64,000 nucleotides of DNA from Alphaproteobacteria bacterium (GCA_024742275.1 JANSYS010000002.1:1-64000); one strand, 5' to 3'. Counted from the first letter of the stretch, positions 39,507 to 49,604 are shown. Numbers and translations: made by a program. Notes: generated by a model not told the origin, from the letters alone.

Positions 39507-41294
39507 TCATGTGAACGGCCAGACCCAAGGAATGATCAGCACGCCCAGGCCGACCAGGATGATCTCCAGCGGCAATCCCATGCGCCAGTAGTCGCCAAAC
39601 CTGTATCCGCCCGGTCCCATGACCAGCAGGTTGTTCTGATGGCCGATCGGCGTCAGGAACGCGCTGGAGGCGCCGACTGCGACGGCCATCAGCATCGGAT
39701 CCGGGCTGACCCCGATGGCGCTCGCCAGACCGACGGAAACCGGAGCCATCACCACCGCCGTCGCGGCATTGTTCATGATGTCGCTGAGGGTCATCGTCAG
39801 AATCAGAACGATCGCCAGAATGACGTGCGGATTGGTGGTCCAGGCGGCGCTGGCGATCGCGTTTGCCAGGAGGTTGGCCGTGCCGGTGGTCTCCAGCGCG
39901 CCGCCCACCGGGATCATCGCGGCGAGCAGAACGATCACTTGCCAGTCGATCGCCTCATAGACCTCGCGCACGGAAATGCCGCGCAGAAACACCAGCAGGA
40001 CGACCGCGAACGTGAGGGCTACGGCCGCAGGCAGCACGTTGGTCACCGTTGCGGCGATCGCGGCGGCGAACAGAAGGACGGGCACCAGCGCCCGGCGGGG
40101 TTCGAGCGAGAGATTGCGGTAGGCGAGCGGCAGGCAGCCCAGGGCCCGGACGGTCTCGTTGATCTGGTCCCGTGCCCCTTGCAGCAGCAGCACGTCTCCG
40201 GCCTGAAAGCGCGCATCACGGAGCCGGCTCCTGATAGGGGCGCCGGAGCGGGCGATGGCTAGGAGGTTGATGCCGTAGCGCGCCCGCAACGCCACCAGCG
40301 CCGGCGTGCGACCCTCCAGCCAGGAACGCGGGGTAACCACCGCTTCTACGACGGCAAGCGCGTCCGTATCGATCGGGCTGCCGCCCTCCTCGGCCTTGAG
40401 GTCCTTTGCGGCGACCATCTTGAAGCCCTTGGAGACCAGTTCCTCGATCGACTCCGTATCGCCGTGAACCAGCAGGACGTCGCCCTCCTGAAGCTGCGCC
40501 CGGTGCAGCCGTCGGATCACCCGCGTGCGACCTCGGACGATGCCGTCGAACTGCGGCGGCGTCTCCATCTCCTCGGCAATGTCGTCGATGGTCTTGCCGA
40601 CCACCTTCGCCCCTTGCGGTACCACGAGTTCGGTCACGTAGCCGTCGATGTCGAAGGGCGCGTCGCCCTCGGATCGGTTCTGGCCTGAGGATGGAAGCAA
40701 GCGCCAACCGACCAGTGTCAGAAACAGAATTCCGGCCACCGCCATCGGGATGCCGGTCCAGGCGAAGTCGAAGAGCTGAAATCCATGGCCGGTCATCTGC
40801 TCGTGGTACTGGGCGATGATCACGTTCGGCGGCGTGCCGATCAGCGTCACCAGGCCCCCGAGGATCGTGGCGAAGGAAAGCGGCATCAGCACCAGCGAGG
40901 CCGAGTAGCCGGTCCGTTTGGCCATCGACAGGGCCACCGGCATCAGCAGCGCCAGCGCGCCGACGTTGTTCATGAACCCCGACATCGCTCCGCCCAGGGT
41001 CGACAGCGCGACGAGCTGGGTGAACCGGGTCGCGGCAAACCGCTCGATCCAGGCGGCGATCAGATCGACCACCCCGGAGCGGGCCAACGCCGAGGACAGC
41101 GCCAGCACAGCGGCTACGGTGATCACCGCCGGATGGCCGAAGCCGCTGAAGACCGTCTCCGACGGCACGAGGCCGACGCAAAAGGCCGCCATGAGCGCCA
41201 GCATGGCGACGGCATCCACCCGCCATCGTCCCCAGATGAACAGGACGACGACGGCGGCGAGGAGCGACAGGGTGGCGAACTGGTCAACGGTCAT
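39507..41294 (-). CDS. SLC13/DASS-type permease with two RCK_C domains
   Basis: The N-terminal and C-terminal thirds are membrane segments with SLC13 signatures such as FMNNVGALALLMPVALSMAK and LVTLIGTPPNVIIAQYHEQM, and near the end SDIMNNAATAVVMAPVSVGL. In between are two cytoplasmic TrkA-C/RCK_C-like domains (VTELVVPQGAKVVGKTIDDI and LLAIARSGAPIRSRLRDARF), which usually sense ligands. The protein has 595 residues. Relatives carry dicarboxylates, sulfate or other anions with sodium; the substrate cannot be read from sequence. Confidence 0.9.
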   Translation of the reverse strand: MTVDQFATLSLLAAVVVLFIWGRWRVDAVAMLALMAAFCVGLVPSETVFSGFGHPAVITVAAVLALSSALARSGVVDLIAAWIERFAATRFTQLVALSTLGGAMSGFMNNVGALALLMPVALSMAKRTGYSASLVLMPLSFATILGGLVTLIGTPPNVIIAQYHEQMTGHGFQLFDFAWTGIPMAVAGILFLTLVGWRLLPSSGQNRSEGDAPFDIDGYVTELVVPQGAKVVGKTIDDIAEEMETPPQFDGIVRGRTRVIRRLHRAQLQEGDVLLVHGDTESIEELVSKGFKMVAAKDLKAEEGGSPIDTDALAVVEAVVTPRSWLEGRTPALVALRARYGINLLAIARSGAPIRSRLRDARFQAGDVLLLQGARDQINETVRALGCLPLAYRNLSLEPRRALVPVLLFAAAIAATVTNVLPAAVALTFAVVLLVFLRGISVREVYEAIDWQVIVLLAAMIPVGGALETTGTANLLANAIASAAWTTNPHVILAIVLILTMTLSDIMNNAATAVVMAPVSVGLASAIGVSPDPMLMAVAVGASSAFLTPIGHQNNLLVMGPGGYRFGDYWRMGLPLEIILVGLGVLIIPWVWPFT

Positions 41295-41426
41295 CGCAAG
41301 GTCCGCAACGGGTCCGCTCGGCGGACGGGGGCATCAACGTCCCAGCGGCGGTTCCGTTGGAGCATTAATCCTTTCTTTACGGGACACTGTTTAGCTTGTT
41401 CGAAGAAAATAGGGGAGTAGCGATCC

Positions 41427-41588
41427 ATGCCCTTCGACGCGCGCCCATCGGCGGAAGCCGATCTGGTCGGATACATGACGCCGCGAGATGCCGCCGGTCT
41501 GACGCCCGTCGGCACCCTTCGCGAGCCTCTTTTCGCGGCTGTCATCGAGGCCGTACGATCCGTCACTGAGACGGCACCTCGACGCTAA
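41427..41588 (+). CDS. Possible 53-residue protein, unknown
   Basis: ATG 41427 follows AGGGGAG (41411-41417) at acceptable spacing and opens 53 codons (MPFDARPSAEADLVGYMTPR ... AVIEAVRSVTETAPRR). It runs across an otherwise gene-free gap and overlaps the 3' end of the convergent PAS_5-like gene by 26 bases. No family is recognised and the frame is short in GC-rich DNA, so it may be chance. Confidence 0.35.
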   Translation: MPFDARPSAEADLVGYMTPRDAAGLTPVGTLREPLFAAVIEAVRSVTETAPRR

Positions 41589-42120
41589 CCTTATCGGTCG
41601 CGAGGTTGCGCCAAATCACACTACGAATGATGGCGCCCTCGATCGTCGGCTCGGCGTCGAGCGATATACTTTGAGAACAAGCGACCCCCAGAATGTGATC
41701 CGCCTTCCAACCGTTCGATCCGAGCGGCATGGTCAGTCGTTGCGCAGCGATGAACCTACCGTTTGTCGACGGGTGCTCGGAGTTCGTGTAGCAGCACGCG
41801 GGTTCGCGTGCGACGCGACTCCAGCGGTGCTGGATCATGCGGGCGCTCGCTTCCGGCAACAGGTCGCTGATCCGGGCACCACGAAGCGGCCTGCCGTAGG
41901 GGCGCGCCACCTCTTCTCCGGCCAAACGATACACGAACTCTTCCGCGGTTCTGACCCGCAGCACGTACATTCGGCTCAACGCCCACGGCATTCCGGTTGG
42001 GTCCAGATCGTCGAAGGACGGCATCAGACGAGTGCCCCGACGGGCGTTCCAGTACTCGGCGACCCGGCGTAGCAGCTCGGGCGCCTCGGGCGGGAGAAAG
42101 CGGTCGGCAAAGGCCGGCAT
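41563..42120 (-). CDS. PAS_5-like protein
   Basis: The 185-residue protein has the PAS_5 pattern: helix LLRRVAEYWNARRGTRLMPS with FDDLDPTGMPWALSRMYVL, then FVYRLAGEEVARPYGRPLRG, an ISDLLPEASARMIQHRWSRV helix, and strands RFIAAQRLTMPLGSNG and ADHILGVACSQS. No output domain follows. It is likely a small sensor or protein partner (inference). ATG 42120 is used. It is one of three such genes in the window, each single and unlinked to the others. Confidence 0.8.
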   Translation of the reverse strand: MPAFADRFLPPEAPELLRRVAEYWNARRGTRLMPSFDDLDPTGMPWALSRMYVLRVRTAEEFVYRLAGEEVARPYGRPLRGARISDLLPEASARMIQHRWSRVAREPACCYTNSEHPSTNGRFIAAQRLTMPLGSNGWKADHILGVACSQSISLDAEPTIEGAIIRSVIWRNLATDKVSVEVPSQ

Positions 42121-42251
42121 ACGTATCCCCGTTTCACCTTCGAAGCGTCACGTCCGGCTCCACACTATCGGGTACGGCACCATCGAGACCGTGTGGCGGA
42201 ACGACGCTGAGGATCTCCGGAGCCTATCGGGGCGGTGATCGATTGCGGTGG

Positions 42252-43238
42252 TCAGAACATGGTTTCGATGACCCGATCCGGCGGCGTGTGGCCGTCGAGA
42301 AAGGTCTTCACGTTGACGATAACCTTGTCGCCCATGTCCTGACGGCCTTCGATCGTCGCGCTGCCCATGTGCGGCAACAGAACCACGTTGTCGAGATCGA
42401 GCAGACCGCTGGTCACCTCGGGCTCGTGCTCATAGACGTCGAGCCCGGCGCCGGCGATCCGGCGTTCGCGCAGGGCTTCCACCAGGGCATCTTGGTCGAC
42501 CACTTCGCCGCGGGCGGTGTTGACCACATAGGCATGCGGTTGCATCAGGGCGAGGCGGCGCCGGTTCATCAAGTGATAGGTCGCCGGCGTGTGCGGACAG
42601 TTGAGCGACAGGATATCCATGCGGCCGACCATCTGGTCCAGATTGTCCCAGTATGTCGCCTCGAGTTCCGCTTCGATGTCCGGGTGGACGGGCTTGCGGT
42701 TGTGATAGTGTACCGACAGACCGAATCCCTTGGCGCGGCGGGCCACGGCCTGGCCGATCCGTCCCATGCCGACAATGCCGAGCCGCTTGCCGTGAATCCG
42801 ATGGCCCAGCATCCGGGTCGGCGCCCAGCCGGTCCACCGTCCGGACGTGATCAGCGCATTGCCCTCCACCAGCCGCCGGGGCACGGCCAGGATGAGTGCC
42901 ATGACCATGTCGGCGGTGTCCTCTGTCAGGACGCCCGGCGTATTGGTGACGGTTATGCCCCGGGCCTTGGCGGCGCGAAGATCGATATGATCGACGCCGG
43001 TGCCGAAGGACGCGATCAGCTTCAGGCGTTCGCCTGCCTGTTCGATCAGGCTGCCGTCGATCCGGTCGGTGACCGTCGGGACCAGCACGTCGCAGTCCTG
43101 AATGGCGGCGGCGAGCTGATCGCGGGTCATCGCTTCGTCGGACAGGTTCAGGGCGGTCGAAAACAGTTCCATCATCCGGGTTTCGACCGGATCGGGAAGC
43201 TTTCGCGTGACGACCACGCGCTTTTTCGACTGCGGCAT
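42252..43238 (-). CDS. D-2-hydroxyacid dehydrogenase
   Basis: An NAD(P)-dependent dehydrogenase of the glyoxylate/hydroxypyruvate reductase group. The Rossmann loop is LGIVGMGRIGQAVARRAKGF. The catalytic Arg is in VVNTARGEVVDQDALVEAL, the Glu in GLDVYEHEPEV and the His in VLLPHMGSATIEGRQDMGD. It has 328 residues and a GGAGGAGAG sequence before the ATG. Likely substrate is glyoxylate, hydroxypyruvate or a similar acid. It is divergent from the SH3 gene, an arrangement often kept in Alphaproteobacteria. Confidence 0.92.
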   Translation of the reverse strand: MPQSKKRVVVTRKLPDPVETRMMELFSTALNLSDEAMTRDQLAAAIQDCDVLVPTVTDRIDGSLIEQAGERLKLIASFGTGVDHIDLRAAKARGITVTNTPGVLTEDTADMVMALILAVPRRLVEGNALITSGRWTGWAPTRMLGHRIHGKRLGIVGMGRIGQAVARRAKGFGLSVHYHNRKPVHPDIEAELEATYWDNLDQMVGRMDILSLNCPHTPATYHLMNRRRLALMQPHAYVVNTARGEVVDQDALVEALRERRIAGAGLDVYEHEPEVTSGLLDLDNVVLLPHMGSATIEGRQDMGDKVIVNVKTFLDGHTPPDRVIETMF

Positions 43239-43493
43239 GCTCTCCTCCCGGCGATCGCTCCGGCCATTGGCGCCGACGGACCCACGACGTTCGGCCGTGG
43301 GTTACCAGGGTCGCGGCGCGCTGTCACCTGTGGCGAGGCCGGTGGCGCCGTCGTCCGTGACGGCGGCCGTTCCGCGTGTCGACTTCAGCAACCTCGCCTG
43401 CGTTCATGCATATCGTAGTCCGTGGCCTTAACGAACGCCATGGATAGCGGTATAAGGCCAGGGTTCGACTTCCTCCGGCGACCATGGACTTTC

Positions 43494-44048
43494 ATGCGCG
43501 CGTTTGCCCTGCTTCTCGTTGCTCTGCTGGCCGTCCCGGTCGCAGCCGGCGCCCAGTCCAGCGACCCGGCCGGATCGTCCGCCAGTCGGTCGGAGGCGGC
43601 GCGGTCGGCTCGTGTCTCGGTCGGCAGCGAGACCGGCCTGCCGATCCCCCGTTTCGTCACCTTGCGGGCGCGCGAGGTCAACGTTCGTACCGGCCCCGGT
43701 GTCCGCTACCCGATCGACTGGGTGTATCAGCGGCCGAATCTTCCGGTCGAGGTGGTCGCCGAGTTCGATACCTGGCGCAAGATCCGCGATTTCGAGGGCA
43801 CCGAAGGTTGGGTCCACCAGTCGATGTTGTCCGGTCGGCGGACGGTCATCGTCGTGACCGCCGTGCGCATGCTCCGCCGTGAGCCGGCCGAAAGCGCGCC
43901 GGCCATGGCGCGGCTTGAGCCGGGCGTCATCGCCTGGCTGGAGGTTTGCCGAGACGACTGGTGCGAGGTGGAGGTGGCGGGAATCGACGGCTGGCTGCGC
44001 CGCGGCGATGTCTGGGGTGTACGAGTCGGTGAGTCCGGGCAGGACTGA
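43494..44048 (+). CDS. Periplasmic SH3-domain protein
   Basis: Starting at ATG 43494 the protein opens with a clear signal peptide (MRAFALLLVALLAVPVAAGA). Bacterial SH3-like strands follow: RFVTLRAREVNVRTGPGVRY, PVEVVAEFDTWRKIRDFEGT with EGWVHQSMLSG, and a second repeat MLRREPAESAPAMARLEPGV to WCEVEVAGIDGWLRRGDVWG. Such proteins are exported and may bind cell-wall peptides. Upstream in-frame ATGs (43422, 43440) would hide the signal peptide and are less likely. Confidence 0.87.
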   Translation: MRAFALLLVALLAVPVAAGAQSSDPAGSSASRSEAARSARVSVGSETGLPIPRFVTLRAREVNVRTGPGVRYPIDWVYQRPNLPVEVVAEFDTWRKIRDFEGTEGWVHQSMLSGRRTVIVVTAVRMLRREPAESAPAMARLEPGVIAWLEVCRDDWCEVEVAGIDGWLRRGDVWGVRVGESGQD

Positions 44049-44109
44049 CGCCGTAAGTCTATGTTCCGCGACGGTGTCTTTCGCCCGCGCGACCTGAACG
44101 GGTCCGCTG

Positions 44110-45111
44110 TCAGAACCCGTGATAGCGCTTGAACCAGTCGATGAAGACCGGGATACCCTCCTCGATCTCCGTGCGCGGTACGTAGCCGAGATCGCGGGTG
44201 CTGGCGTCGATATCGGCGAAGGTTTCCAGCACGTCCCCCGGCTGCATCGGCTTCATGTCGAGCACCGCCTGCCGGCCGCAGGCCGCCTCGATCACCCGGA
44301 TATAGTCGAGCAGAGCCACAGGTTTGTTGTTGCCGAGGTTGTAGACCGCGTTGGGGACGCCGGCTTCACCGCCGGAGGGCGGGCGGTCGAGCGCGGCGAG
44401 CACGCCGGCGACAATGTCGTCGACGAACGTGAAGTCCCGCCGCATCCGGCCATGATTGAAGACCTGGATCGGATCGCCACGCAGGATCCGCTCGGCGAAA
44501 AGCCAGGGCGACATGTCGGGCCGGCCCCACGGACCGTAGACGGTGAAGAAACGCAGGCCCGTCGACGGGATGCCGTACAGGCTCGCGTAGCTGTACGTCA
44601 TCACCTCGTTGGCTTTCTTCGTGGCGCCGTAGAAAGAGACCGGCCTGTCGACCCTGTGGTCGATGGAGAACGGAACCTCGCGGTTGGCGCCGTAGACGCT
44701 GGAAGACGATGCATAGACGAAGTGCTTCAGCCCGTCCTGAGCCGCCGTTGGCTGCATGCGGCCGCGGGCCATTTCCATCATGGCCAGATGCCCTACGAGG
44801 TTGGCCTGGGCGTAGTCGAACGGCTGCTGGATCGAGTACCGGACGCCCGCCTGGGCTCCCAGATGAACGATGCGGTCGATCTCCGGGTGCCGGGCGTCGA
44901 ACGCCGCCAGCGCGTCCCGGTCGGAGAAGTCGATCCGCTCGAAAGCGAAACCTTCGCGGCCTTCGATCTCCCGCAGGCGCGCCCGTTTCAAGGCGGGATC
45001 ATAGTAGGCGTTCATGTTGTCGATGCCGACGACACGCTCGCCCCTGTCCAGCAGCGCACGGACGGTATGCATGCCGATGAAACCGGCGGCGCCGGTGACG
45101 AGCACGGTCAT
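44110..45111 (-). CDS. NAD-dependent epimerase, probable UDP-glucuronate 4-epimerase
   Basis: An extended short-chain dehydrogenase. The N-terminus VLVTGAAGFIGMHTVRALLD binds NAD, SSSSVYGANREVPF holds the catalytic Ser region, and SFYGATKKANEVM gives the YxxxK pair. The GIDNMNAYYDPALKRARL loop and FFTVYGPWGRPDMSPWLFAE are typical of UDP-glucuronate 4-epimerases that supply galacturonate for surface polysaccharide or LPS. ATG 45111 gives 333 residues. Upstream codons to 45201 are not family-like. Confidence 0.9.
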   Translation of the reverse strand: MTVLVTGAAGFIGMHTVRALLDRGERVVGIDNMNAYYDPALKRARLREIEGREGFAFERIDFSDRDALAAFDARHPEIDRIVHLGAQAGVRYSIQQPFDYAQANLVGHLAMMEMARGRMQPTAAQDGLKHFVYASSSSVYGANREVPFSIDHRVDRPVSFYGATKKANEVMTYSYASLYGIPSTGLRFFTVYGPWGRPDMSPWLFAERILRGDPIQVFNHGRMRRDFTFVDDIVAGVLAALDRPPSGGEAGVPNAVYNLGNNKPVALLDYIRVIEAACGRQAVLDMKPMQPGDVLETFADIDASTRDLGYVPRTEIEEGIPVFIDWFKRYHGF

Positions 45112-45315
45112 CTGCTTAGGCACTCCCAGACCAGCATCGCCGATAACCCAGATGCGTCGGAGCGGATTGATTACCGCTTCCAAGCCGCTGCGTCGAGCCA
45201 CGTCGATCCTGCGATACGGTTCGAGATGGTCCGCCCGAGCGGCGACCCGTATGGGAGTCGGTTAGGTCGAATACTCTCGATTTGGCGATCCGATTTTGCT
45301 ACGGAATGCTTGGGG

Positions 45316-45900
45316 ATGGGGGACGGTGTGACGAGTTATACTGCGGGTCAGGAGTGGCAGGGGTCGCCGCAAGAAGTCTTGGCGCAGATTGCCGGGACCG
45401 TGCGGTGTTCCGCATTGCTGGAGATTTGGCGTGCGGCCAGGGGCCTCGACTCGCCCATTCCTCTGAAATCCGGCCTGGACCCGATAACGCTGGCCAAGGC
45501 GGGGCTTCTTCCCTTCGTCTGGTTGCTTGAGCTGGATCGGCTTGGATCCTTTTTCTACCGGCTGGTCGGCGAGGGCGTTCGGCGTCATTTTCCGACGCCG
45601 GTTCGTGGACGGCACCTGAGCGAGTTGTACGATGGCGAGACCCGCGACCTTGTCACCGAGCACTGCCGACGGGTGTTGCTGGAGCACGTGATCCTGTTCG
45701 CGTCCGGGACCGTCCACCGCGACGGACAGGCAATCTATTACGCAAAGCGGATTCTACTGCCCCTCTGCGATGGGGAAGGCGAGACTCGGTACCTGATCGG
45801 CACGACCGACCAGTCGCAGGTCGATGAACGACCGGGCCGTGGCGGCGGTCTGCGGTTCTCTAACGATTTCGCCTCGTTCCTGCCGATCGACGTGCTCTAG
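45316..45900 (+). CDS. PAS_5-like protein
   Basis: The third PAS_5-like single-domain protein. Segments include LLEIWRAARGLDSPIPLKSG, LDPITLAKAGLLPFVWLLEL, SFFYRLVGEGVRRHFPTPVR, LSELYDGETRDLVTEHCRRV, and YYAKRILLPLCDGEGETRYL followed by IGTTDQSQ. I chose ATG 45316 (MGDGVTSYTAGQ), giving 194 residues; the frame is open far upstream because it is a shadow of the epimerase gene. Function is unknown, probably small-molecule or partner sensing. Confidence 0.78.
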   Translation: MGDGVTSYTAGQEWQGSPQEVLAQIAGTVRCSALLEIWRAARGLDSPIPLKSGLDPITLAKAGLLPFVWLLELDRLGSFFYRLVGEGVRRHFPTPVRGRHLSELYDGETRDLVTEHCRRVLLEHVILFASGTVHRDGQAIYYAKRILLPLCDGEGETRYLIGTTDQSQVDERPGRGGGLRFSNDFASFLPIDVL

Positions 45901-46091
45901 GTCTCTTCTTTTTGGCGCCATGAACGGCGCCGCTCATCCGGTGCCCAGTGCCGGAAGACCAACTTTCCTGAGGATATGGGGCGCGCGACCGCCTGTATGT
46001 TGCCGTATATGTCAGCACCCTTTACCTTCAGATCAAAGGCTCGCACTCCATATCAGGAACGAAGGCAACCGGACGAGCCGGGAGGCAATAC

Positions 46092-49000
46092 ATGGTTCAG
46101 TCCAGCACGGCCCAGACCGATCGGGCGCTCGCGGCTGTAACGCTTGACGACAAGTACGTCCTCGACCGGGGGCGGATATTTCTGACGGGCGTCCAGGCGC
46201 TCGTGCGCCTGCCGATGATCCAACGGAGGATCGACCGGGCGGCGGGCCATGACACGGCGACCTACATCTCCGGCTATCGCGGCTCGCCCCTTGGCGGCTA
46301 CGACCAGCAGCTCTGGCGGGCCGGGAAGCTCCTGAAGGAGCACCGCATCCACTTCCAGCCGGGGGTGAACGAGGAACTGGCCGCAACCTCCGTCTGGGGC
46401 TCGCAGCAACCGGGTCTTTTCCAGGGCGCGACGGCCGACGGCGTCGTCGGGCTGTGGTACGGCAAGGGACCGGGCGTGGACCGGTCCGGCGACGTGTTCA
46501 AGCACGGAAACTTCGCCGGTTCCTCCAAACTCGGCGGCGTCCTGCTGTTCGCCGGCGACGACCATACGGCCAAGTCCTCCACCGTCCCGCACCAGAGCGA
46601 ATACGCCTTCGTCGATGCGTCGGTTCCGGTCCTGAATCCGGCCGGCGTGCAGGACACTCTCGATTTCGGCCTGCTCGGCATCGCGCTGAGCCGGTTCAGC
46701 GGCTGCTGGATCGGCTTCAAGACCACTGCGGAAATCATGGACAGCACGGCTTCCGTGAACGCCGATCCGGACGCCGTATCGATCGCGATCCCCGAGGTCG
46801 ACATGCCGCCGGGCGGGCTCAACATTCGCTGGCCGGACGACTGGACGACGCAGGAGCACAGGCTTCAGGACTTCAAACTGCCGGCGGTGCGCGCCTTCGC
46901 GGCGGCGAACGCCTTCGATACGGTCGTCTGGGACACGGACAGGCCGCGGCTGGTGATCGTCACAACCGGCAAATCTTATCTCGACGTGCGGCAGGCCCTC
47001 GACGATCTCGGCATCGACGCCGAGATGGCCCGCGATATAGGCCTGCGGGTCTACAAGGTCGGCATGTCCTGGCCGCTGGAGCCGTCCGGCGCCGTCGCCG
47101 CGACCGCGGGGGCCGAGAAGGTTCTGGTGGTGGAGGAGAAGCGCTCGCTGATCGAATGGCAGCTCAAGGAAATCCTCTACGACCAGCCGCATGGCCGCCA
47201 GCCCAAGGTCGAGGGCAAGAAGACCGTCGACGGCAAGCCGCTGTTCCGCGTCAACGGCGAGCTTTTCGCCAACGAGATCGCGCTCGCCATCGCCGACCGG
47301 GTGCTGGAGATCGCCGACCTCGACCGGATCAAGGCCCGCCGCGCCCTGGTCGAGCAGCGCATGGCCTCGGAAACGGCAAAGCCGTCAGAGTTTGCGCGCA
47401 CGCCCTATTTCTGCTCCGGGTGCCCGCACAACACCTCGACCAAGGTGCCGGAGGGTTCGCGCGCGATGGCCGGCATCGGGTGCCACTTCCTGGCGTCTTG
47501 GATGCCGCGCAGCACCGAGACCTTCACCCAGATGGGCGGCGAGGGTGTGCCCTGGGTGGGTATGGCGCCGTTTACCGAGACGACGCACATCTTCGCCAAT
47601 CTGGGCGACGGGACTTTCAACCACTCTGGCTCGCTCGCCATTCGCCAGGCGGTCGCCGCCAAGGCGAACATGACCTACAAGATCCTGTTCAACGATGCCG
47701 TCGCCATGACCGGCGGCCAGCCCTCGGACAGCCAGCTCACGCCCTGGATGATCGCCCGCATGGTCGCCGCCGAGGGCGTGGCCCGGGTCGATGTGGTCAC
47801 CGACGACCCGGACAAGTATCCGTCCGACAGCATCTGGCCCGAGGGCACCCAGGTCCATCATCGCGACGACCTCGACAGGATCCAGCGCGATCTGCGGGAG
47901 ACGCCGGGTGTCACCGTCCTGATCTACGACCAGACCTGCGCTGCGGAGAAGCGCCGGCGGCGCAAGCGTGGCCTGATGGAGGATCCGAACAAGCGGATCT
48001 TCATCAACGAGCAGGTCTGCGAGGGCTGCGGCGACTGCGGCGTGCAGTCGAACTGCGTCTCGATCCAGCCGGTCGAGACCGAGTTCGGCCGCAAGCGCCA
48101 GATCGACCAGTCGACTTGTAACAAGGACTTCTCCTGCGTGAAGGGCTTCTGCCCCAGTTTCGTCAACGTGATTGGCGGCAAGGTCCGCAAGAGCGCGGGC
48201 GAAGCGTCGAAGTCGGACGCCCCGCCGCCGGTCTTCGAGGCGCTGCCGGAGCCGATCCTTCCGGAGCTGGACGAGCCTTACGGGATTCTCGTCACCGGCA
48301 TCGGCGGGACGGGCGTCGTAACGATCGGCGCGCTGATCGGCATGGCCGCGCATCTGGAGGGCAAGGGCACCAGCATCCTCGACATGACCGGCCTCGCCCA
48401 GAAGGGCGGCGCCGTGATCAGCCACGTCAAGGTCGCGTCGTCCCCGGATGCGGTCCACGCGCCCCGGGTCACCACCGGCTCGGCCGATCTCATGCTGGCC
48501 TGCGACATCGCCACGGCGGTTTCCAAGGACGGTTTGAAAGCGATGAGCCGGGAGCGCACCCGCGCCGTGGTCAATACCCAGGAGACCATGACCGGCGCCT
48601 TCACCCAGAATCCGGATCTGCAGTTCCCGGCCGAGGCGATGAAGGCCCAGATTCGGGAGATGGCGGGCGACAACTCGGCGGAGTTCGTGGACGCCAACCG
48701 GATCGCGACGAAGCTTCTGGGCGACAGCATCGCCTCCAATCTCTTCATGCTGGGCTATGCCTATCAGAAGGGTCTGGTGCCGATCTCAGCCGCTGCGATC
48801 GAGCGGGCGATCGAGTTGAACGCCGTCGCCGTCGAGTTCAACAAGCAGGCGTTCCTTTGGGGACGCCGCACCGCCCACGACCGCGAGGCGGTGGAGCGCA
48901 TCGTCGCGCCGAAGACGGAAGCGCCGAAGCGGGCGACTCCCGAAACCCTCGCGGAGATGGTGGAGCGCCGCTTCAACATCCTGACCGACTACCAGGACGC

Positions 49001-49604
49001 CGCATATGCCGGCCGCTACAGGGCGCTGGTCGAGACGGTCGAGGCGGCGGAGAAGAAGACGGTGCCGGGCAGCGACGCCCTGGCGAAGGCGGTTGCTCGC
49101 TATGCCTTCAAGCTGATGGCCATCAAGGACGAGTACGAGGTTGCCCGGCTGTACACAGACGGGACGTTCCGCAAACGCTTGAACGAGACGTTCGAGGGTG
49201 ACTTCAAGCTGCAGTTCAACCTCGCGCCGCCGCTGTTCGCGCAGCGTGACCCGGAGACCGGCAGGCTGAAGAAGGCGGTCTATGGGCCCTGGATGCTGGG
49301 CGCCTTTGGCGTGCTGGCGAAGTTCAAGGGGCTGCGCGGCGGGGCGCTCGACATCTTCGGTAAGACCGAGGAGCGGAAGATGGAGCGTCGACTGCGCGAC
49401 GAATACCTCGCCCGCATGGAGCGTCTGGCGGACACGCTAACGCCGGAAACGCACGCGGTCGCCGTCGACCTCGCCCTGGTCCCCGAGCAGATCCGCGGCT
49501 ACGGCCACGTGAAGGAGGCCCATGTCGAGCGGGCAGAGGCGAAGGTGAAGGCGTTGGAAGAGCAGCTCCGCAACCCGGACGCCGCCCGGAAGGCGGCGGA
49601 GTAG
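46092..49604 (+). CDS. Indolepyruvate:ferredoxin oxidoreductase, single-chain fused form
   Basis: This enzyme oxidatively decarboxylates arylpyruvates from aromatic amino acids to acyl-CoA, passing electrons to a ferredoxin or related carrier. The 1170-residue chain has an N-terminal pyrimidine-binding part (YISGYRGSPLGGYDQQLWRA), a TPP region (FSGCPHNTS-type motif seen as YFCSGCPHNTSTKVPEGSRA, and GDGTFNHSGSLAIRQAVAAK), a 4Fe-4S region (CEGCGDCGVQSNCVSIQP, then CNKDFSCVKGFCPSF), and a gamma domain starting ILVTGIGGTGVVTIGALIGM. This fused layout is usual in Proteobacteria. GGAGGC lies upstream of the ATG. Confidence 0.95.
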   Translation: MVQSSTAQTDRALAAVTLDDKYVLDRGRIFLTGVQALVRLPMIQRRIDRAAGHDTATYISGYRGSPLGGYDQQLWRAGKLLKEHRIHFQPGVNEELAATSVWGSQQPGLFQGATADGVVGLWYGKGPGVDRSGDVFKHGNFAGSSKLGGVLLFAGDDHTAKSSTVPHQSEYAFVDASVPVLNPAGVQDTLDFGLLGIALSRFSGCWIGFKTTAEIMDSTASVNADPDAVSIAIPEVDMPPGGLNIRWPDDWTTQEHRLQDFKLPAVRAFAAANAFDTVVWDTDRPRLVIVTTGKSYLDVRQALDDLGIDAEMARDIGLRVYKVGMSWPLEPSGAVAATAGAEKVLVVEEKRSLIEWQLKEILYDQPHGRQPKVEGKKTVDGKPLFRVNGELFANEIALAIADRVLEIADLDRIKARRALVEQRMASETAKPSEFARTPYFCSGCPHNTSTKVPEGSRAMAGIGCHFLASWMPRSTETFTQMGGEGVPWVGMAPFTETTHIFANLGDGTFNHSGSLAIRQAVAAKANMTYKILFNDAVAMTGGQPSDSQLTPWMIARMVAAEGVARVDVVTDDPDKYPSDSIWPEGTQVHHRDDLDRIQRDLRETPGVTVLIYDQTCAAEKRRRRKRGLMEDPNKRIFINEQVCEGCGDCGVQSNCVSIQPVETEFGRKRQIDQSTCNKDFSCVKGFCPSFVNVIGGKVRKSAGEASKSDAPPPVFEALPEPILPELDEPYGILVTGIGGTGVVTIGALIGMAAHLEGKGTSILDMTGLAQKGGAVISHVKVASSPDAVHAPRVTTGSADLMLACDIATAVSKDGLKAMSRERTRAVVNTQETMTGAFTQNPDLQFPAEAMKAQIREMAGDNSAEFVDANRIATKLLGDSIASNLFMLGYAYQKGLVPISAAAIERAIELNAVAVEFNKQAFLWGRRTAHDREAVERIVAPKTEAPKRATPETLAEMVERRFNILTDYQDAAYAGRYRALVETVEAAEKKTVPGSDALAKAVARYAFKLMAIKDEYEVARLYTDGTFRKRLNETFEGDFKLQFNLAPPLFAQRDPETGRLKKAVYGPWMLGAFGVLAKFKGLRGGALDIFGKTEERKMERRLRDEYLARMERLADTLTPETHAVAVDLALVPEQIRGYGHVKEAHVERAEAKVKALEEQLRNPDAARKAAE

